Positions 45,194 to 55,072 are shown, numbered from the stretch's first letter. The stretch: 64,000 nucleotides of DNA from CAXBOO01 sp963977425 (GCA_963977425.1 CAXBOO010000003.1:372001-436000); one strand, 5' to 3'. Notes: a model not told the origin generated them from the sequence alone. Program-made: numbers and translations.

Positions 45194-45910
45194 ATGCTTA
45201 AAAACACATTTTACTTCTTTGTATTTATCTCTACTTTTTTGTGGAACAACATATCAGCACAAGACAGTAGTTATACGGCTTATAACAGTTATCTTATTGG
45301 CAAAGTAAAATCGTGGGATTGCCCCTATTTCAAGACTTTTGATGAAGGAGGAAGATCTTTCTACTTGCACACTAAAGCATACAAAGCTTTAATGGAAATG
45401 AAAGTTGCAGCGAAAAAAGACGGCATAGACTTGACGTTAAAATCTGCAGGGCGATCATTCTATTATCAAAAACAAATTTGGGAGAAAAAATTTGATCGAT
45501 GCATTGCCAACGAAACTGATTCTTTGGAGTGTGTAAAGCAAATTTTAAAATACAGCGCTATGCCTGGTACTTCTCGTCACCACTGGGGTACAGAAATAGA
45601 TTTAAACAATTTAAACTTTGAATATTTTGAATCTGGCTATGGCAAAAAAGTAAAAATCTGGCTCGATAATAACGCCAACACATTCGGGTTTTGTCAAGTT
45701 TACGACAATCAAAGTTACAGCCATCGCTTAGGTTACAACTACGAACCATGGCACTATAGTTACACGCCTGTGTCTAAGCAACTTTTATTAGATTTCAACA
45801 AGCGAATAGACTACACGCACATTACTGGTTTTAGTGGAGATAAATATGCTCAGGAACTAGAAATCATTAAAAAATTCGTCAACGGAATTGGCTTTATTTG
45901 CCACCCATAA
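45194..45910 (+). CDS. M15-family D-alanyl-D-alanine carboxypeptidase (VanY-like), secreted
   Basis: 238 residues with a signal peptide (FYFFVFISTFLWNNISAQ). The zinc site of M15B peptidases is complete: H129 and D136 in TSRHHWGTEID, and E184 and H187 in YEPWHYS. A SAGRSFYYQKQIW segment carries the substrate-binding Arg. The enzyme should trim the terminal D-Ala of peptidoglycan stem peptides in the periplasm. It is followed by a very small membrane peptide gene and the sodium:solute symporter. Confidence 0.92.
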   Translation: MLKNTFYFFVFISTFLWNNISAQDSSYTAYNSYLIGKVKSWDCPYFKTFDEGGRSFYLHTKAYKALMEMKVAAKKDGIDLTLKSAGRSFYYQKQIWEKKFDRCIANETDSLECVKQILKYSAMPGTSRHHWGTEIDLNNLNFEYFESGYGKKVKIWLDNNANTFGFCQVYDNQSYSHRLGYNYEPWHYSYTPVSKQLLLDFNKRIDYTHITGFSGDKYAQELEIIKKFVNGIGFICHP

Positions 45911-45920
45911 TTCATTGATA

Positions 45921-46022
45921 ATGAAAGATTCAGACTCAAAAATAAAATGGAAGAACTGGTACATTGTATTGCTTCTTGTACTCGCTATTCAAATAGTTTT
46001 TTATTATTTCTTAAGTCGTTGA
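45921..46022 (+). CDS. 33-residue single-pass membrane peptide
   Basis: Reads MKDSDSKIKWKNWYIVLLLV followed by LAIQIVFYYFLSR and TGA. The first 13 residues are polar and basic, and the rest is one hydrophobic helix. The gene sits 10 bases after the M15 peptidase and its stop is 1 base before the ATG of the sodium:solute symporter, so it is likely co-translated with it. A small accessory subunit of the symporter is plausible. I recognise no named family. Confidence 0.6.
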   Translation: MKDSDSKIKWKNWYIVLLLVLAIQIVFYYFLSR

Positions 46023-46023
46023 T

Positions 46024-47685
46024 ATGAATATTTTAGACTGGAGCATCTTATTTTTCACATTGGCATTCATTGTCATTTATGGAATCTACAAAACTCGAAA
46101 TCAGCGCAACCTCAACGATTATTTCAGAGGCGACAGTAAATCACCTTGGTGGCTGATAGGTGTCTCGGTTATGGCTACTCAAGCTTCGGCCATTACATTC
46201 ATCTCTACGCCTGGTCAAGCTTTTGATGATGGTATGCGCTTCATACAGTTTTACTTTGGTTTGCCAATTGCCATTATTGTTATCTGTATCTGGTTCATCC
46301 CTATTTTTCATAAACTCAAAGTTTTTACTGCTTATCAATTTTTGGAAGAACGTTTCGACTTAAAAACTAGAACATTAGCAGCTTCTTTGTTTCTTGTTCA
46401 ACGTGGTTTGGCCGCAGGTATTACCATCTATGCCCCATCCATTATTTTAAGCTCGTTTTTAGGGTGGGATTTAACGTACACCAATATCGGAATTGGTATT
46501 TTGGTTATTCTCTACACGGTTTCTGGGGGAACAAGAGCGGTAAGTCAAACCCAAAAACAACAAATGTTTGTGATAATGTGCGGTATGGGAATAGCCTATT
46601 ACCTAGCATTGGACGGCATACCAGAAAGCTTCAGCTTTTTAGACAAATGGCATGTAGCCAAAAACGCAGGAAAAATCAATCTTATTGATCTGACACTAGA
46701 TCCAAACAATCGTTACAATTTATGGAGCGGATTGGCTGGTGGATTTTTCTTAGCTCTCTCATATTTTGGTACCGATCAATCGCAAGTTGCACGTTATTTG
46801 AGTGGAAAAAATTTACGAGAAATGAGACTGGGACTTATCTTCAATGGTATTCTTAAAATCCCCATGCAGTTCTTCATTTTGTTGTGCGGCGTGATGGTGT
46901 TTGTCTTATTGCAGTTTACAGGTAGTCCTGCTTTTTTCAATGAAAAAGTACTTACCGAGGCAAAAAGCACTGAATATTCAGCACAAATAGTGCAATCAGA
47001 GGAAAAAGTATTGAATATCCAAGAACAAATTCAAGCGACACTTAGCTCTCCTACGTACAATCAAACAGAATATCAAGGCTTAGTTGCGGATGAAAGAGCA
47101 GCGAGAAAAGAACTTAAAAACCACATATCGTCTGCTATACCTGGCGCTGAAACCAAAGACAGTGATTATGTCTTTCTTCATTTTATCGCCAAATATTTAC
47201 CTCACGGACTTATTGGTTTGCTGATTGCTGTAATTCTCTCAGCCGCAATGAGCAGTACTTCATCTGAAATTAACGCTTTGGCCAGTACTACAATGGTAGA
47301 TATTTATGGTCGATTCAAAACCGGTGAAACTACTGATGCACAGAAAGTAAGGCAATCAAAATTATTCACATTAATGTGGGGAGTATTGGCCATTATTTTT
47401 GCTTTAAGTGCCAAATTATTCGACAACCTAATTGAGGCAGTCAACATTCTAGGGTCTTTATTCTACGGTAGTATTTTAGGGATTTTCTTAGTCGCCTTCT
47501 GGTTGAAAAAAGTAAAAGGGTCTTCTGTATTTTACGCAGCATTAATAGCCGAAGCCACAGTGATTACCTTATTCATCATTTCCGATTTGGGTTTCTTGTG
47601 GTTCAACTTTATAGGTTGTGCACTTGTTATAATGCTAGCCTTTCTGTTTCACTTGTTGAAAAACAAAGGATCAGTATCTAATTAA
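46024..47685 (+). CDS. Sodium:solute symporter (SSS/SLC5 family)
   Basis: 553 residues and about 13 membrane helices. The family N-terminal region is visible (LNDYFRGDSKSPWWLIGVSVMATQASAITFISTPGQAF), as are the central TVSGGTRAVSQTQKQQMFVI segment and GTDQSQVARYLSGKNLREMR. A hydrophilic loop at about 315-375 is helical and charged. The C-terminal SAAMSSTSSEINALASTTMVDIYGR motif holds the Na2-site serine/threonine residues. It imports an unknown solute (sugar, nucleoside, sialic acid or another) with Na+. It converges with the NlpC/P60 gene with a 4-base overlap. Confidence 0.92.
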   Translation: MNILDWSILFFTLAFIVIYGIYKTRNQRNLNDYFRGDSKSPWWLIGVSVMATQASAITFISTPGQAFDDGMRFIQFYFGLPIAIIVICIWFIPIFHKLKVFTAYQFLEERFDLKTRTLAASLFLVQRGLAAGITIYAPSIILSSFLGWDLTYTNIGIGILVILYTVSGGTRAVSQTQKQQMFVIMCGMGIAYYLALDGIPESFSFLDKWHVAKNAGKINLIDLTLDPNNRYNLWSGLAGGFFLALSYFGTDQSQVARYLSGKNLREMRLGLIFNGILKIPMQFFILLCGVMVFVLLQFTGSPAFFNEKVLTEAKSTEYSAQIVQSEEKVLNIQEQIQATLSSPTYNQTEYQGLVADERAARKELKNHISSAIPGAETKDSDYVFLHFIAKYLPHGLIGLLIAVILSAAMSSTSSEINALASTTMVDIYGRFKTGETTDAQKVRQSKLFTLMWGVLAIIFALSAKLFDNLIEAVNILGSLFYGSILGIFLVAFWLKKVKGSSVFYAALIAEATVITLFIISDLGFLWFNFIGCALVIMLAFLFHLLKNKGSVSN

Positions 47686-48215
47686 AGTTTCGTTCCGAAA
47701 ATGAAATGATCTGGCCAATATCCAGAACCTTCATAACTGCTAATCATAACGCCTTTACTGGACGATGTATGGATGAACTTCCCATCACCAATAACAATAC
47801 CTGCATGGGTTACTAAATTGTCGGTACGGTATGTATTGGTGAAAAATATCAAATCACCACGTTCCAATTTTTTCTGATTCAACTCAAGTTTTCCAAAACG
47901 CGCTAAATCTTGAGCTGTTCGCCCCTCAACTTCTAAACCTGCCGCTTCAAATGCATTGACAACCAATCCAGAGCAATCGATGCATTTTTTACTTCTGCCG
48001 CCCATGCAATGTCGTGTACCTAGATATTCTCTGGCTTCGGCAATGGCTTTTTCTATTTTTTTTTCACTCGCTTTTATTTTGCGTTCAACTCCCGACGCAA
48101 AAAATACCTTCCATTGTTTTTTAGAAGCCGATTCGGGGCGTTTTTGAGCACTAGCATTAACGTTCAATCCATTAACAAAAATGAATAGCAATATTAAAAT
48201 GTACCCTCGCTTCAT
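47682..48215 (-). CDS. NlpC/P60-family cell wall hydrolase
   Basis: 177 residues with a signal peptide ending near ASAQ (residue 24). The catalytic triad is visible: C81 in CIDCSGLV, H137 in THAGIV and H149 in FIHTSS. Such enzymes cleave gamma-D-Glu to diamino-acid bonds in peptidoglycan stem peptides. The gene follows the OmpA-type gene by 30 bases, which suggests coordinated wall remodelling and outer-membrane anchoring. Confidence 0.92.
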   Translation of the reverse strand: MKRGYILILLFIFVNGLNVNASAQKRPESASKKQWKVFFASGVERKIKASEKKIEKAIAEAREYLGTRHCMGGRSKKCIDCSGLVVNAFEAAGLEVEGRTAQDLARFGKLELNQKKLERGDLIFFTNTYRTDNLVTHAGIVIGDGKFIHTSSSKGVMISSYEGSGYWPDHFIFGTKL

Positions 48216-48245
48216 AAATTCAGATTGAGATTGTTGCGTTAAATA

Positions 48246-50195
48246 TTATTTCAATATTTTGAATTCAGTTCTTCTATTCAAAGCTCTTCCCTCTTCTGTG
48301 TCATTGCTTTCAACAGGCATGGTTTCGCCATAGCCTTTATGTTCTAACCTATTGGCGGCTATCCCTTTAGCTATTAAATATTCTTTAACAGCTTTGGCTC
48401 TATTGTCACTCAATAGTCTATTGCTTTCATCGTCACCAACATCATCGGTATGACCAGAAATTTCAATTACTAACTTGGCGTTCTCGGTTAAGAAATCTAC
48501 CAGTTTATCCAACTCTACTTCCGATTTGCTTTCTAAATCGTAAGAAGCTGTTGCAAAGAATACATTCTTCAATGTAACTGTACTTCCAACTTTAATTGGT
48601 TTCAATAAGGCTTCAATAGCATATGGTTCTAATACACTTTCACTTCCGGTAAGTTTAAAGTTTTCGGAATAGAATAAATACCCTTCTTTTTTGATGTTTA
48701 AGGCATATTCTTTGCCCGCAGGCAATGTCACTAAGAATTCTCCAGTAGCACCGTCAGATGCAGCTTGAACAGCTACCTGCTTGCTTTCAACATCAATCAA
48801 CTTAAGCAAAGTAAACAAGGGTTGTTTTGTGTCGGCATCTTTTACGACTCCTTTAGCATAACTCAATGGACGAGGTTTTGCTTCATCAGGTAACTCGAAT
48901 GAATAAATATCCAATCCTCCTTTACCACCTTCTTTATTGCTAGCATAATAGGCTAAATCGCCAGAAGCAGATACCAATAAAGAGTTTTCGTTTCCGATAG
49001 TATTGATTGGATACCCCAAGTTAACAGGTTCTCCCCAAGTTCCGTCAGGCAATCTTCGACTGTAAAAAATATCGTCGCCTCCCATTCCAGGATGCCCATC
49101 GGAAGTAAAATATAAAGTTTGATTATCGGGATGAATAAAGACTGATGATTCTCTGTAAATAGTGTTGACTTTTCCTTTAATTTTTTGCGCCTTACTCCAA
49201 TTTCCACGACTATCTAAAGTACTGGAATAGATGTCTATGTTTGAGCTTTTCCCATTTTGACCTCTAACAAAATAAAGTGTTTTGCCGTCTGAAGCTAACG
49301 AAGGTTGCGACTCCCATCCAGAAGTGTTGATACCTTGTCCAAGATTGAATGCTTTGCTCCACGTATTGCCTTGTTTAACGGCAAAAAACAAATCGCAACT
49401 TCCAAATCCTTCTCTATTATCGCCATAATCTTTACCACCAGCATATCCACAAACAGTAAAAATTAACGAACGTCCATCAGCACTTAAGCTTGGTGCTCCT
49501 TCATTTAAGGGCGTATTGATATCGGGCGTTAATTGCTTTGATCCACCCCATTCATCTTTCCCTCTAATACTGTAAAAGAAATCTTCTTGGAACGCTCTTG
49601 TGCCTGGTTTAACGGGTAACATACGTGTGTACAACATGGTGCTATCGTCAGCTGTAAGAGTAGGAAAATATTCATCGTACTCTGAGTTTATACCACCATC
49701 AACCGTCGATAATAAATAATCTACAGGTTTGGTAACTGCTACCATAGCAAACTCACTATCGCGTTTAATTTTTTCAGAAAAACCTTTGTATTTAGGGTCT
49801 ACAGATTTTCTTCCTAAAAAGAGATTGATGTATTCGTTTGCTTGTGAAAAATTCTCTTCTAAAAATGAAAGTTTAGCTATTTTAAAATATGCCAATCCAT
49901 AAAAATCAGGAGCCAATTCTATAGCTTCTTTGTAATAAACAATGGCTTCTGTATTCAAACCTTGTTTCGATAAAATATCGCCAAGAACAATACGCGCTTC
50001 TACAAATTTATCTTCTGTTTCGATGGCTGTTTCTAGTATTGCAATTGCTTTATCCAGGTTGCCTGAACGCATATTTTCAATGCCACTTTCAAACTGTTTG
50101 ATGGCTTTTTTGTTGCTTGTACTTACAACTCGTTGTGCCGACAATGCTGTTGATAGTAGAATACTAAGAATGAAAAATATTGATCTGATTTTCAT
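48246..50195 (-). CDS. TPR / PD40 / OmpA outer-membrane-associated protein (PorE-like)
   Basis: 649 residues. Signal peptide (FFILSILLSTALSAQ), TPR helices at about 30-150 (LDKAIAILETAIETEDKFVE), PD40 blades at about 180-430 (GAPSLSADGRSLIFTVCGY; TLYFTSDGHPGMGGDDIFYS), a carboxypeptidase-regulatory-like domain at about 440-530, and an OmpA C-terminus at about 545-649 (IEISGHTDDVGDDESNRLLS, DNRAKAVKEYL). It is paralogous to the proteins at 22890 and 197 but has no PorP gene beside it. It overlaps QueE by one base. A role in the T9SS or general wall tethering is inferred. Confidence 0.87.
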   Translation of the reverse strand: MKIRSIFFILSILLSTALSAQRVVSTSNKKAIKQFESGIENMRSGNLDKAIAILETAIETEDKFVEARIVLGDILSKQGLNTEAIVYYKEAIELAPDFYGLAYFKIAKLSFLEENFSQANEYINLFLGRKSVDPKYKGFSEKIKRDSEFAMVAVTKPVDYLLSTVDGGINSEYDEYFPTLTADDSTMLYTRMLPVKPGTRAFQEDFFYSIRGKDEWGGSKQLTPDINTPLNEGAPSLSADGRSLIFTVCGYAGGKDYGDNREGFGSCDLFFAVKQGNTWSKAFNLGQGINTSGWESQPSLASDGKTLYFVRGQNGKSSNIDIYSSTLDSRGNWSKAQKIKGKVNTIYRESSVFIHPDNQTLYFTSDGHPGMGGDDIFYSRRLPDGTWGEPVNLGYPINTIGNENSLLVSASGDLAYYASNKEGGKGGLDIYSFELPDEAKPRPLSYAKGVVKDADTKQPLFTLLKLIDVESKQVAVQAASDGATGEFLVTLPAGKEYALNIKKEGYLFYSENFKLTGSESVLEPYAIEALLKPIKVGSTVTLKNVFFATASYDLESKSEVELDKLVDFLTENAKLVIEISGHTDDVGDDESNRLLSDNRAKAVKEYLIAKGIAANRLEHKGYGETMPVESNDTEEGRALNRRTEFKILK

Positions 50196-50806
50196 TAGGG
50201 AATGTTTATGTATTTATGGCTTTGCAAAGACAATGCCCATTGAGGATTTTCTTGAATGAACGATAGAATTTCTGGCAAAATCTTATCTCTTTTACTCCAT
50301 TCGGGTTGAAGATAAAATTTGCACGTCGGATCGCACTTCTCGGCCATACTTTTAGCCCATTCTAAATCGGACTTATGAAATATCACCACTTTCAATTCGC
50401 TTGCTTTAGGGTAGTTTTCCTCCAAACAAGGTTTGAATTTTTTAGGCGATAACGTAATCCAATCCCATTGACCTGAAATAGCATTTGTACCTGCCGTTTC
50501 CATGTGCGTTCTCTTGCCTAATTCATGAATGGTATCGGTAAGGTTTTGAAGAGGATGTAAAGTTGGCTCTCCACCTGTTACAACAACAATATCACCTTTG
50601 AAATTCGACAATTTCTCCTTTACAAATTCAAGAGGTTTCCATTGATCATCAGACAATGTCCAACTTTCTTTTACATCACACCAAACACAACCAACGTCGC
50701 ACAAGGCTAATCTCAGAAAATAAGCAGCATAACCTCCATAAAGGCCTTCGCCTTGGAGTGTTTCAAAATGCTCCATCAAGGGGATGTGAGAATCGTAATT
50801 CGGCAT
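50195..50806 (-). CDS. queE: 7-carboxy-7-deazaguanine synthase QueE
   Basis: 203 residues. The radical SAM cluster motif CX3CX2C is at C36, C40 and C43 (ALCDVGCVWCDVK), preceded by ETLQGEGLYGG, which is typical of QueE, and followed by VVTGGEPTLHP. The enzyme rearranges 6-carboxy-tetrahydropterin to 7-carboxy-7-deazaguanine, the core of queuosine in tRNA. Other queuosine genes are not in the window. The gene lies between a sulfotransferase-like gene (24-base gap) and an OmpA-type gene (1-base overlap). Confidence 0.93.
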   Translation of the reverse strand: MPNYDSHIPLMEHFETLQGEGLYGGYAAYFLRLALCDVGCVWCDVKESWTLSDDQWKPLEFVKEKLSNFKGDIVVVTGGEPTLHPLQNLTDTIHELGKRTHMETAGTNAISGQWDWITLSPKKFKPCLEENYPKASELKVVIFHKSDLEWAKSMAEKCDPTCKFYLQPEWSKRDKILPEILSFIQENPQWALSLQSHKYINIP

Positions 50807-50830
50807 ATCCCGCTAAAGTAAGGATTGCGC

Positions 50831-51634
50831 TTATATAACAGCCATGCTACGGCTTTTCCAACAAGAAAAATCCATTCGTGTAAGATTTTCAAGTGTTTTG
50901 ATGTCCTTTTCAAAATCACCGAACAAACTATTAGGAATTGTTTTCATAATTCCTTGCCGCTCTTTTTCCTGTTTAGATTTAAAATAACTTGATAATAATT
51001 TTACTGTTTTTTGACCAAGGTCAATGGACGGTATATTGGCCTCTTCATTTTTCAAATCAAGAAATCTAGATACTGTAGACTTTGTTTTGTCCGACTCACC
51101 AACAAACAAAAATTGATGTTCACCAAATTCAGACATCCATACTTTCAACTGTTCTGCATATAAGCTATTCGCACTATACAACCCACAAGTATTTCCTGAA
51201 TTGCAATATTCAGGTATTAATTTTAAAGTATTTTCTCTAACAATAGCTTTGCCGAGCGATAGATTTTCTACTCCTTGTTCAACATTGAATTGGTATTCAC
51301 TCAACATTCTCTCTAAAGGGTTATCGAGATAAACTATAAATTTCAAGTCCTTTACATCCTTGTTATACAAAGCTTTTAATCGTGGTATTACTTTATCGCC
51401 ATAGTATAAATAGTTGGGCGCAATTTCAATTTTTACTTGATTAGAGTTTGAATGAATAAAACCTTTGTACAATTCACTGACACCCTTTTTGTAAAGCTGA
51501 TCGTTCGCAAAAAAATTAGCGCCTATATCTTTTCCAACATAGGTATTAGGATGCATATTAAAATACTGGATCAACCAATGCAAATTGGTATGCACACCCC
51601 CTATTAAAAACGTTGATGGTAGGTTTATTATCAC
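50831..51634 (-). CDS. Sulfotransferase-like protein with degenerate PAPS-binding motifs
   Basis: 267 residues from a GTG start; the next in-frame ATG would remove the family N-terminus. The pattern IGGVHTNLHWLIQYFNMHPN resembles the 5'-phosphosulfate-binding loop region of sulfotransferases, but the usual Lys-x-Gly-Thr-Thr is absent. KFIVYLDNPLERMLSEYQF matches the 3'-phosphate-binding region, with Asp where an Arg is expected. The remainder (EAEQLKVWMSEFGEHQFLF-like YAEQLKVWMSEFGEHQFLFV) fits the fold. The activity may be lost or altered, so the call is at fold level only. Confidence 0.6.
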   Translation of the reverse strand: MIINLPSTFLIGGVHTNLHWLIQYFNMHPNTYVGKDIGANFFANDQLYKKGVSELYKGFIHSNSNQVKIEIAPNYLYYGDKVIPRLKALYNKDVKDLKFIVYLDNPLERMLSEYQFNVEQGVENLSLGKAIVRENTLKLIPEYCNSGNTCGLYSANSLYAEQLKVWMSEFGEHQFLFVGESDKTKSTVSRFLDLKNEEANIPSIDLGQKTVKLLSSYFKSKQEKERQGIMKTIPNSLFGDFEKDIKTLENLTRMDFSCWKSRSMAVI

Positions 51635-51702
51635 GTCGAATAGTTTACTGCAAAGTGTAGATAGAAACTCAAAAATCGATTACTAGAACATTAATTTTAG
51701 GT

Positions 51703-51735
51703 AAAAAAAAAGACGAGATTTCTCTCGCCTTTTTT
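51703..51735 (-). terminator. Intrinsic terminator after the CUB/GEVED T9SS cargo gene
   Basis: On the minus strand the hairpin AAGGCGAGA-GAAA-TCTCGTCTT (with one G-U pair) is followed by a run of T residues. It lies about 20 bases after the stop of the gene ending at 51755. Confidence 0.8.
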
Positions 51736-51754
51736 CTATAACATTTACAGTTAA

Positions 51755-54700
51755 TTACTTAACTATCAACTTAATTTGCTCTGATTGATTTGCTGAATAT
51801 ACATTGACAATATACATTCCGGCATCCAAATTTGTAACCTCAATAGTAGTGTTTATTTGGTTCGATGCAATGTTGCTAACAAATACTGATTTCCCACTCA
51901 AATCTAAGACAGTAATCGTTAAAGCTTCATTGTATGCATTTGACACAAATACATGAACAGTACTAGAGCTCGGATTAGGGAATACACTAACATTGTTTGA
52001 CGTGAAATTGGTTTGCACTCCTACTGTTGATAAAACAAATTCATCTGAAATTGTCGAAACACACTCTTCAGCGTTAAAAACCTCTACAGTATAAGTACCT
52101 TCTACTTTGTTATGGGCTAGTGTCTGAGCTGTTTCTCCAACAATTTCATTTCCATTAAGATACCATTTGTATGATGCTCCAAGTACATCGGCTGTAAGAT
52201 TTACATTATCGTAAACTATGTTTGCTTTTGTTGGCATGAATACCGTGTCAGACAACAATGATTTACATCCTTTGTCCGAAACAGCTATTGCATTGTAAAA
52301 ACCTCCATCTTTATCGTATTCTATAACAGAGCCCGTAAACTGAGACAATACAATACCATTCTTATACCACTCGTAAGTAATCACAGCCATATCTGTACCT
52401 AAAGCGTTACCGTCACAAGATAGAATAGGCTTTGGAGGCGTTACATTGATCACTACATCTATTTTATCGCTTTCAACAGTACATCCTGTTACTGGATCAG
52501 TAACTGTTGCCACATAACTTGAAGTTTTTGAAACCATTAAAGGGTTGTCGGTTAATAATGGATCGTTGTTCCACATAATATTATCCGTGTAGTTTTTAAC
52601 TTCTATCACTACATCATTACCTTGACAAGCTTCATTCGATCCAATGAAATCTACATCTGGTTTTTGCATTTCTGCATTGACAATAACTTCAATAGAATTT
52701 GTAACGTCAGTACATCCTGATCCGGCATCCAAACGACCTCTTAAGTAGTAAGTACCTGGAGTTAAAAACACATTGAATTCAGTACCATTTTCAACAACAC
52801 TATCTGCATCTGCAAACGATACATTATCAGTAGAAACTTGAATGGTATCAGCACCAAAATGATTGACCCAGTTTACAATTATAGGAGCATCAAAACAAGC
52901 ATTGGTGTCGGCTATTGTAAAATCTCCTGAAACAGCTCCAGTATTAACTTCTACAGTTACTGAATCCGTATTTCCTGGACATCCTAAATCATCCGATACA
53001 GTCACAAAGAATGTATAAATTCCTGGAGTATTGTCTTGAAAAACAACGACACTGCTATCGGTTCTATTTAATTGACCAAGTCCGTCGGTCCATGCAAATG
53101 AAATTGGGGCATTCCCCTCTGTAATATTGGCTGTTATTGAATAAGTATTCCCAGCACAAATTTCAATATTGGTTTCTACAATATCAACTACTGGATTTCC
53201 ATTGGCAGTTGTAGAAAAGCTTAAGGTGTCGCAGTTCAAAGCTTCAAGACTTTCGTTGAAAGGAACCGCTATCCATTTATACGTAGCATTTGGAACAAAT
53301 GAACCAATGGCTGTATAAGTAGTATCGGATAAAATTTCGTCTTGAGTAACGATTACATCCCCATTCCCATCATTGTATATTAAGGTAAATTTATAATTGG
53401 TAGCATTAGCGACACTGTCCCAAACAATAGTATTGTTGCTTACACAGATATCTGTTTCACCATCGAATGGCATTGGATTGGATAAACATTCTAATGGAGT
53501 ACCCACTAACAAAGTGTAATCTTCTATTTCAAAATTATTGCTTCCACAAGGGTCCAATGGTGGTTGATTGCCACCCAAACGTAGACGTACTCTATACAAA
53601 CCATCTGCTTGAGTTGGAGGAACTATATAATTTATGGTATAATCGGATAAAATATTGGCTGCCAAGTAATATTCCGATTCTTCAAATATTTTATTGTTGT
53701 TCCAGTCAATCCAACCAGCTGCAGTTCCTAAATCATTCACATTAGAACGAGTAAATACAATAGAATAATTGCCTGCAACACTAACAGGTGCAACGATATG
53801 AGAAAAATCACCATATCCATTATCGCACATGGTAATATTTTCAATATTTCCTGTATCGGTAGTCAACTGAACATAATTGATGTGATCGTCTTCAAAAGTT
53901 GATACCGTTCCATTGTTGTATTCCACTAAACAGTCCACCGGTCCAGAACCATCACAATATCCTGATCCACCACCAACGACAGTATCGCCAATAAACACCG
54001 TGTAATCTTCAACTTCGCCATCACCAGATCCACAAGGCGCTTGATTTCCGTTAACACGAATTCTCAATCGCATAGCACCCAAAGCTTCTGTTGGAGCATT
54101 GATGATACCTATAAATGGTTCTCCTGTAAAGTATTCAACCCCTACATCGCCCAACATAATAATGGCTTCTTCGTCACTAAATACACTATCTTGATTTGTG
54201 TCTAGCCAAGCATAAACACCTCCGGGTATTCCTCCTGGACCATCAATATTTACCGCTAACTGTGCTTGAGTTCCAGGAGCGATAACCGCCACTAAATGAG
54301 AATAATCGGCATAACCATTGGCAGAACAAATACTCGGATTATTAACTGTTGTAAGACTTACGTTTGAAATCACATCCGTTTCATCAAAAGGACCATTGAT
54401 GGTATCACAGTCGTACCCAGTGGCAATACAATATGCTGTAGCTGGAGGAGGCGGTAGTGTTGGCAATTCGCCTGTTGTCCAATAAATCTCAAATCCTCGA
54501 CCTTCTGTCCCTCCGTCAGATTTCAATTGAAACGTTAAAGACCCAGAAGTGCTAGTCATATCAGCAGGTAAATTGCTTCCACAAAAAGTTCCTAGACTTG
54601 TAGCATTGGTATCAGCTCCATCAAAAATGGTTAGATTATCGTACTCGCATAACCAAAATTCTTCCGGTAATACAGATGTTTCTCCTGGTTCAACATCAAA

Positions 54701-54916
54701 ATCTCGAAATTGAATATTGACTTGCTTACCATTGTTTGGCGTAATGGTAAAAACTGCATTGGTGTTAGCCGAGTAAGGACCACTAGCTCCACCTTGATCG
54801 TATAACAATCCTACAGTATCTGTTGAACTAATTTGATCAATATAGTACGCGCTTTGTGCTTGAGAGCTGAATCCAAAGGCTGCTAATGATAGGGTAAAAA
54901 GGATTTTTTTGAACAT
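51755..54916 (-). CDS. Secreted CUB/GEVED/Ig-like protein with canonical T9SS C-terminal domain
   Basis: 1053 residues from the ATG at 54916; a TTG 15 bases upstream is the longer alternative. Signal peptide (KKILFTLSLAAFGFSSQAQ), then a CUB-like domain at about 25-140 (FDGADTNATSLGTFCGSNL). Two GEVED-type domains follow (CGSGDGEVEDYTVFIG; CGSNNFEIEDYTLLVG), and Ig/PKD-like beta domains from about 480. The last ~75 residues form a type A T9SS sorting domain (VSVFPNPSSSTVHVFVS, LDLSGKSVF, LDAGMYIVNVY). It is exported by Sec, then by the T9SS, to the surface or medium. Function beyond adhesion or matrix binding is unknown. Confidence 0.9.
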   Translation of the reverse strand: MFKKILFTLSLAAFGFSSQAQSAYYIDQISSTDTVGLLYDQGGASGPYSANTNAVFTITPNNGKQVNIQFRDFDVEPGETSVLPEEFWLCEYDNLTIFDGADTNATSLGTFCGSNLPADMTSTSGSLTFQLKSDGGTEGRGFEIYWTTGELPTLPPPPATAYCIATGYDCDTINGPFDETDVISNVSLTTVNNPSICSANGYADYSHLVAVIAPGTQAQLAVNIDGPGGIPGGVYAWLDTNQDSVFSDEEAIIMLGDVGVEYFTGEPFIGIINAPTEALGAMRLRIRVNGNQAPCGSGDGEVEDYTVFIGDTVVGGGSGYCDGSGPVDCLVEYNNGTVSTFEDDHINYVQLTTDTGNIENITMCDNGYGDFSHIVAPVSVAGNYSIVFTRSNVNDLGTAAGWIDWNNNKIFEESEYYLAANILSDYTINYIVPPTQADGLYRVRLRLGGNQPPLDPCGSNNFEIEDYTLLVGTPLECLSNPMPFDGETDICVSNNTIVWDSVANATNYKFTLIYNDGNGDVIVTQDEILSDTTYTAIGSFVPNATYKWIAVPFNESLEALNCDTLSFSTTANGNPVVDIVETNIEICAGNTYSITANITEGNAPISFAWTDGLGQLNRTDSSVVVFQDNTPGIYTFFVTVSDDLGCPGNTDSVTVEVNTGAVSGDFTIADTNACFDAPIIVNWVNHFGADTIQVSTDNVSFADADSVVENGTEFNVFLTPGTYYLRGRLDAGSGCTDVTNSIEVIVNAEMQKPDVDFIGSNEACQGNDVVIEVKNYTDNIMWNNDPLLTDNPLMVSKTSSYVATVTDPVTGCTVESDKIDVVINVTPPKPILSCDGNALGTDMAVITYEWYKNGIVLSQFTGSVIEYDKDGGFYNAIAVSDKGCKSLLSDTVFMPTKANIVYDNVNLTADVLGASYKWYLNGNEIVGETAQTLAHNKVEGTYTVEVFNAEECVSTISDEFVLSTVGVQTNFTSNNVSVFPNPSSSTVHVFVSNAYNEALTITVLDLSGKSVFVSNIASNQINTTIEVTNLDAGMYIVNVYSANQSEQIKLIVK

Positions 54917-55038
54917 AAAATTGTGTTTCAATTTGCACTTACGTCGAAAACAGATGAATCGATTGTCTTCAACAGCAACTAAAACCCAAAATTATTACAA
55001 TAAAACCATACAGTCAAGGACGATTGAACACAAAATTC

Positions 55039-55072
55039 GGATTAAACAGAAACAGAATCTCATTTTTAATCC
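55039..55072 (-). terminator. Weak hairpin after the nidogen-like T9SS cargo gene
   Basis: GGATTAAA at 55039-55046 pairs with TTTAATCC at 55065-55072 around an 18-base loop. The minus-strand continuation is only weakly T-rich (GAATTTTG), so termination is uncertain. Confidence 0.3.
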
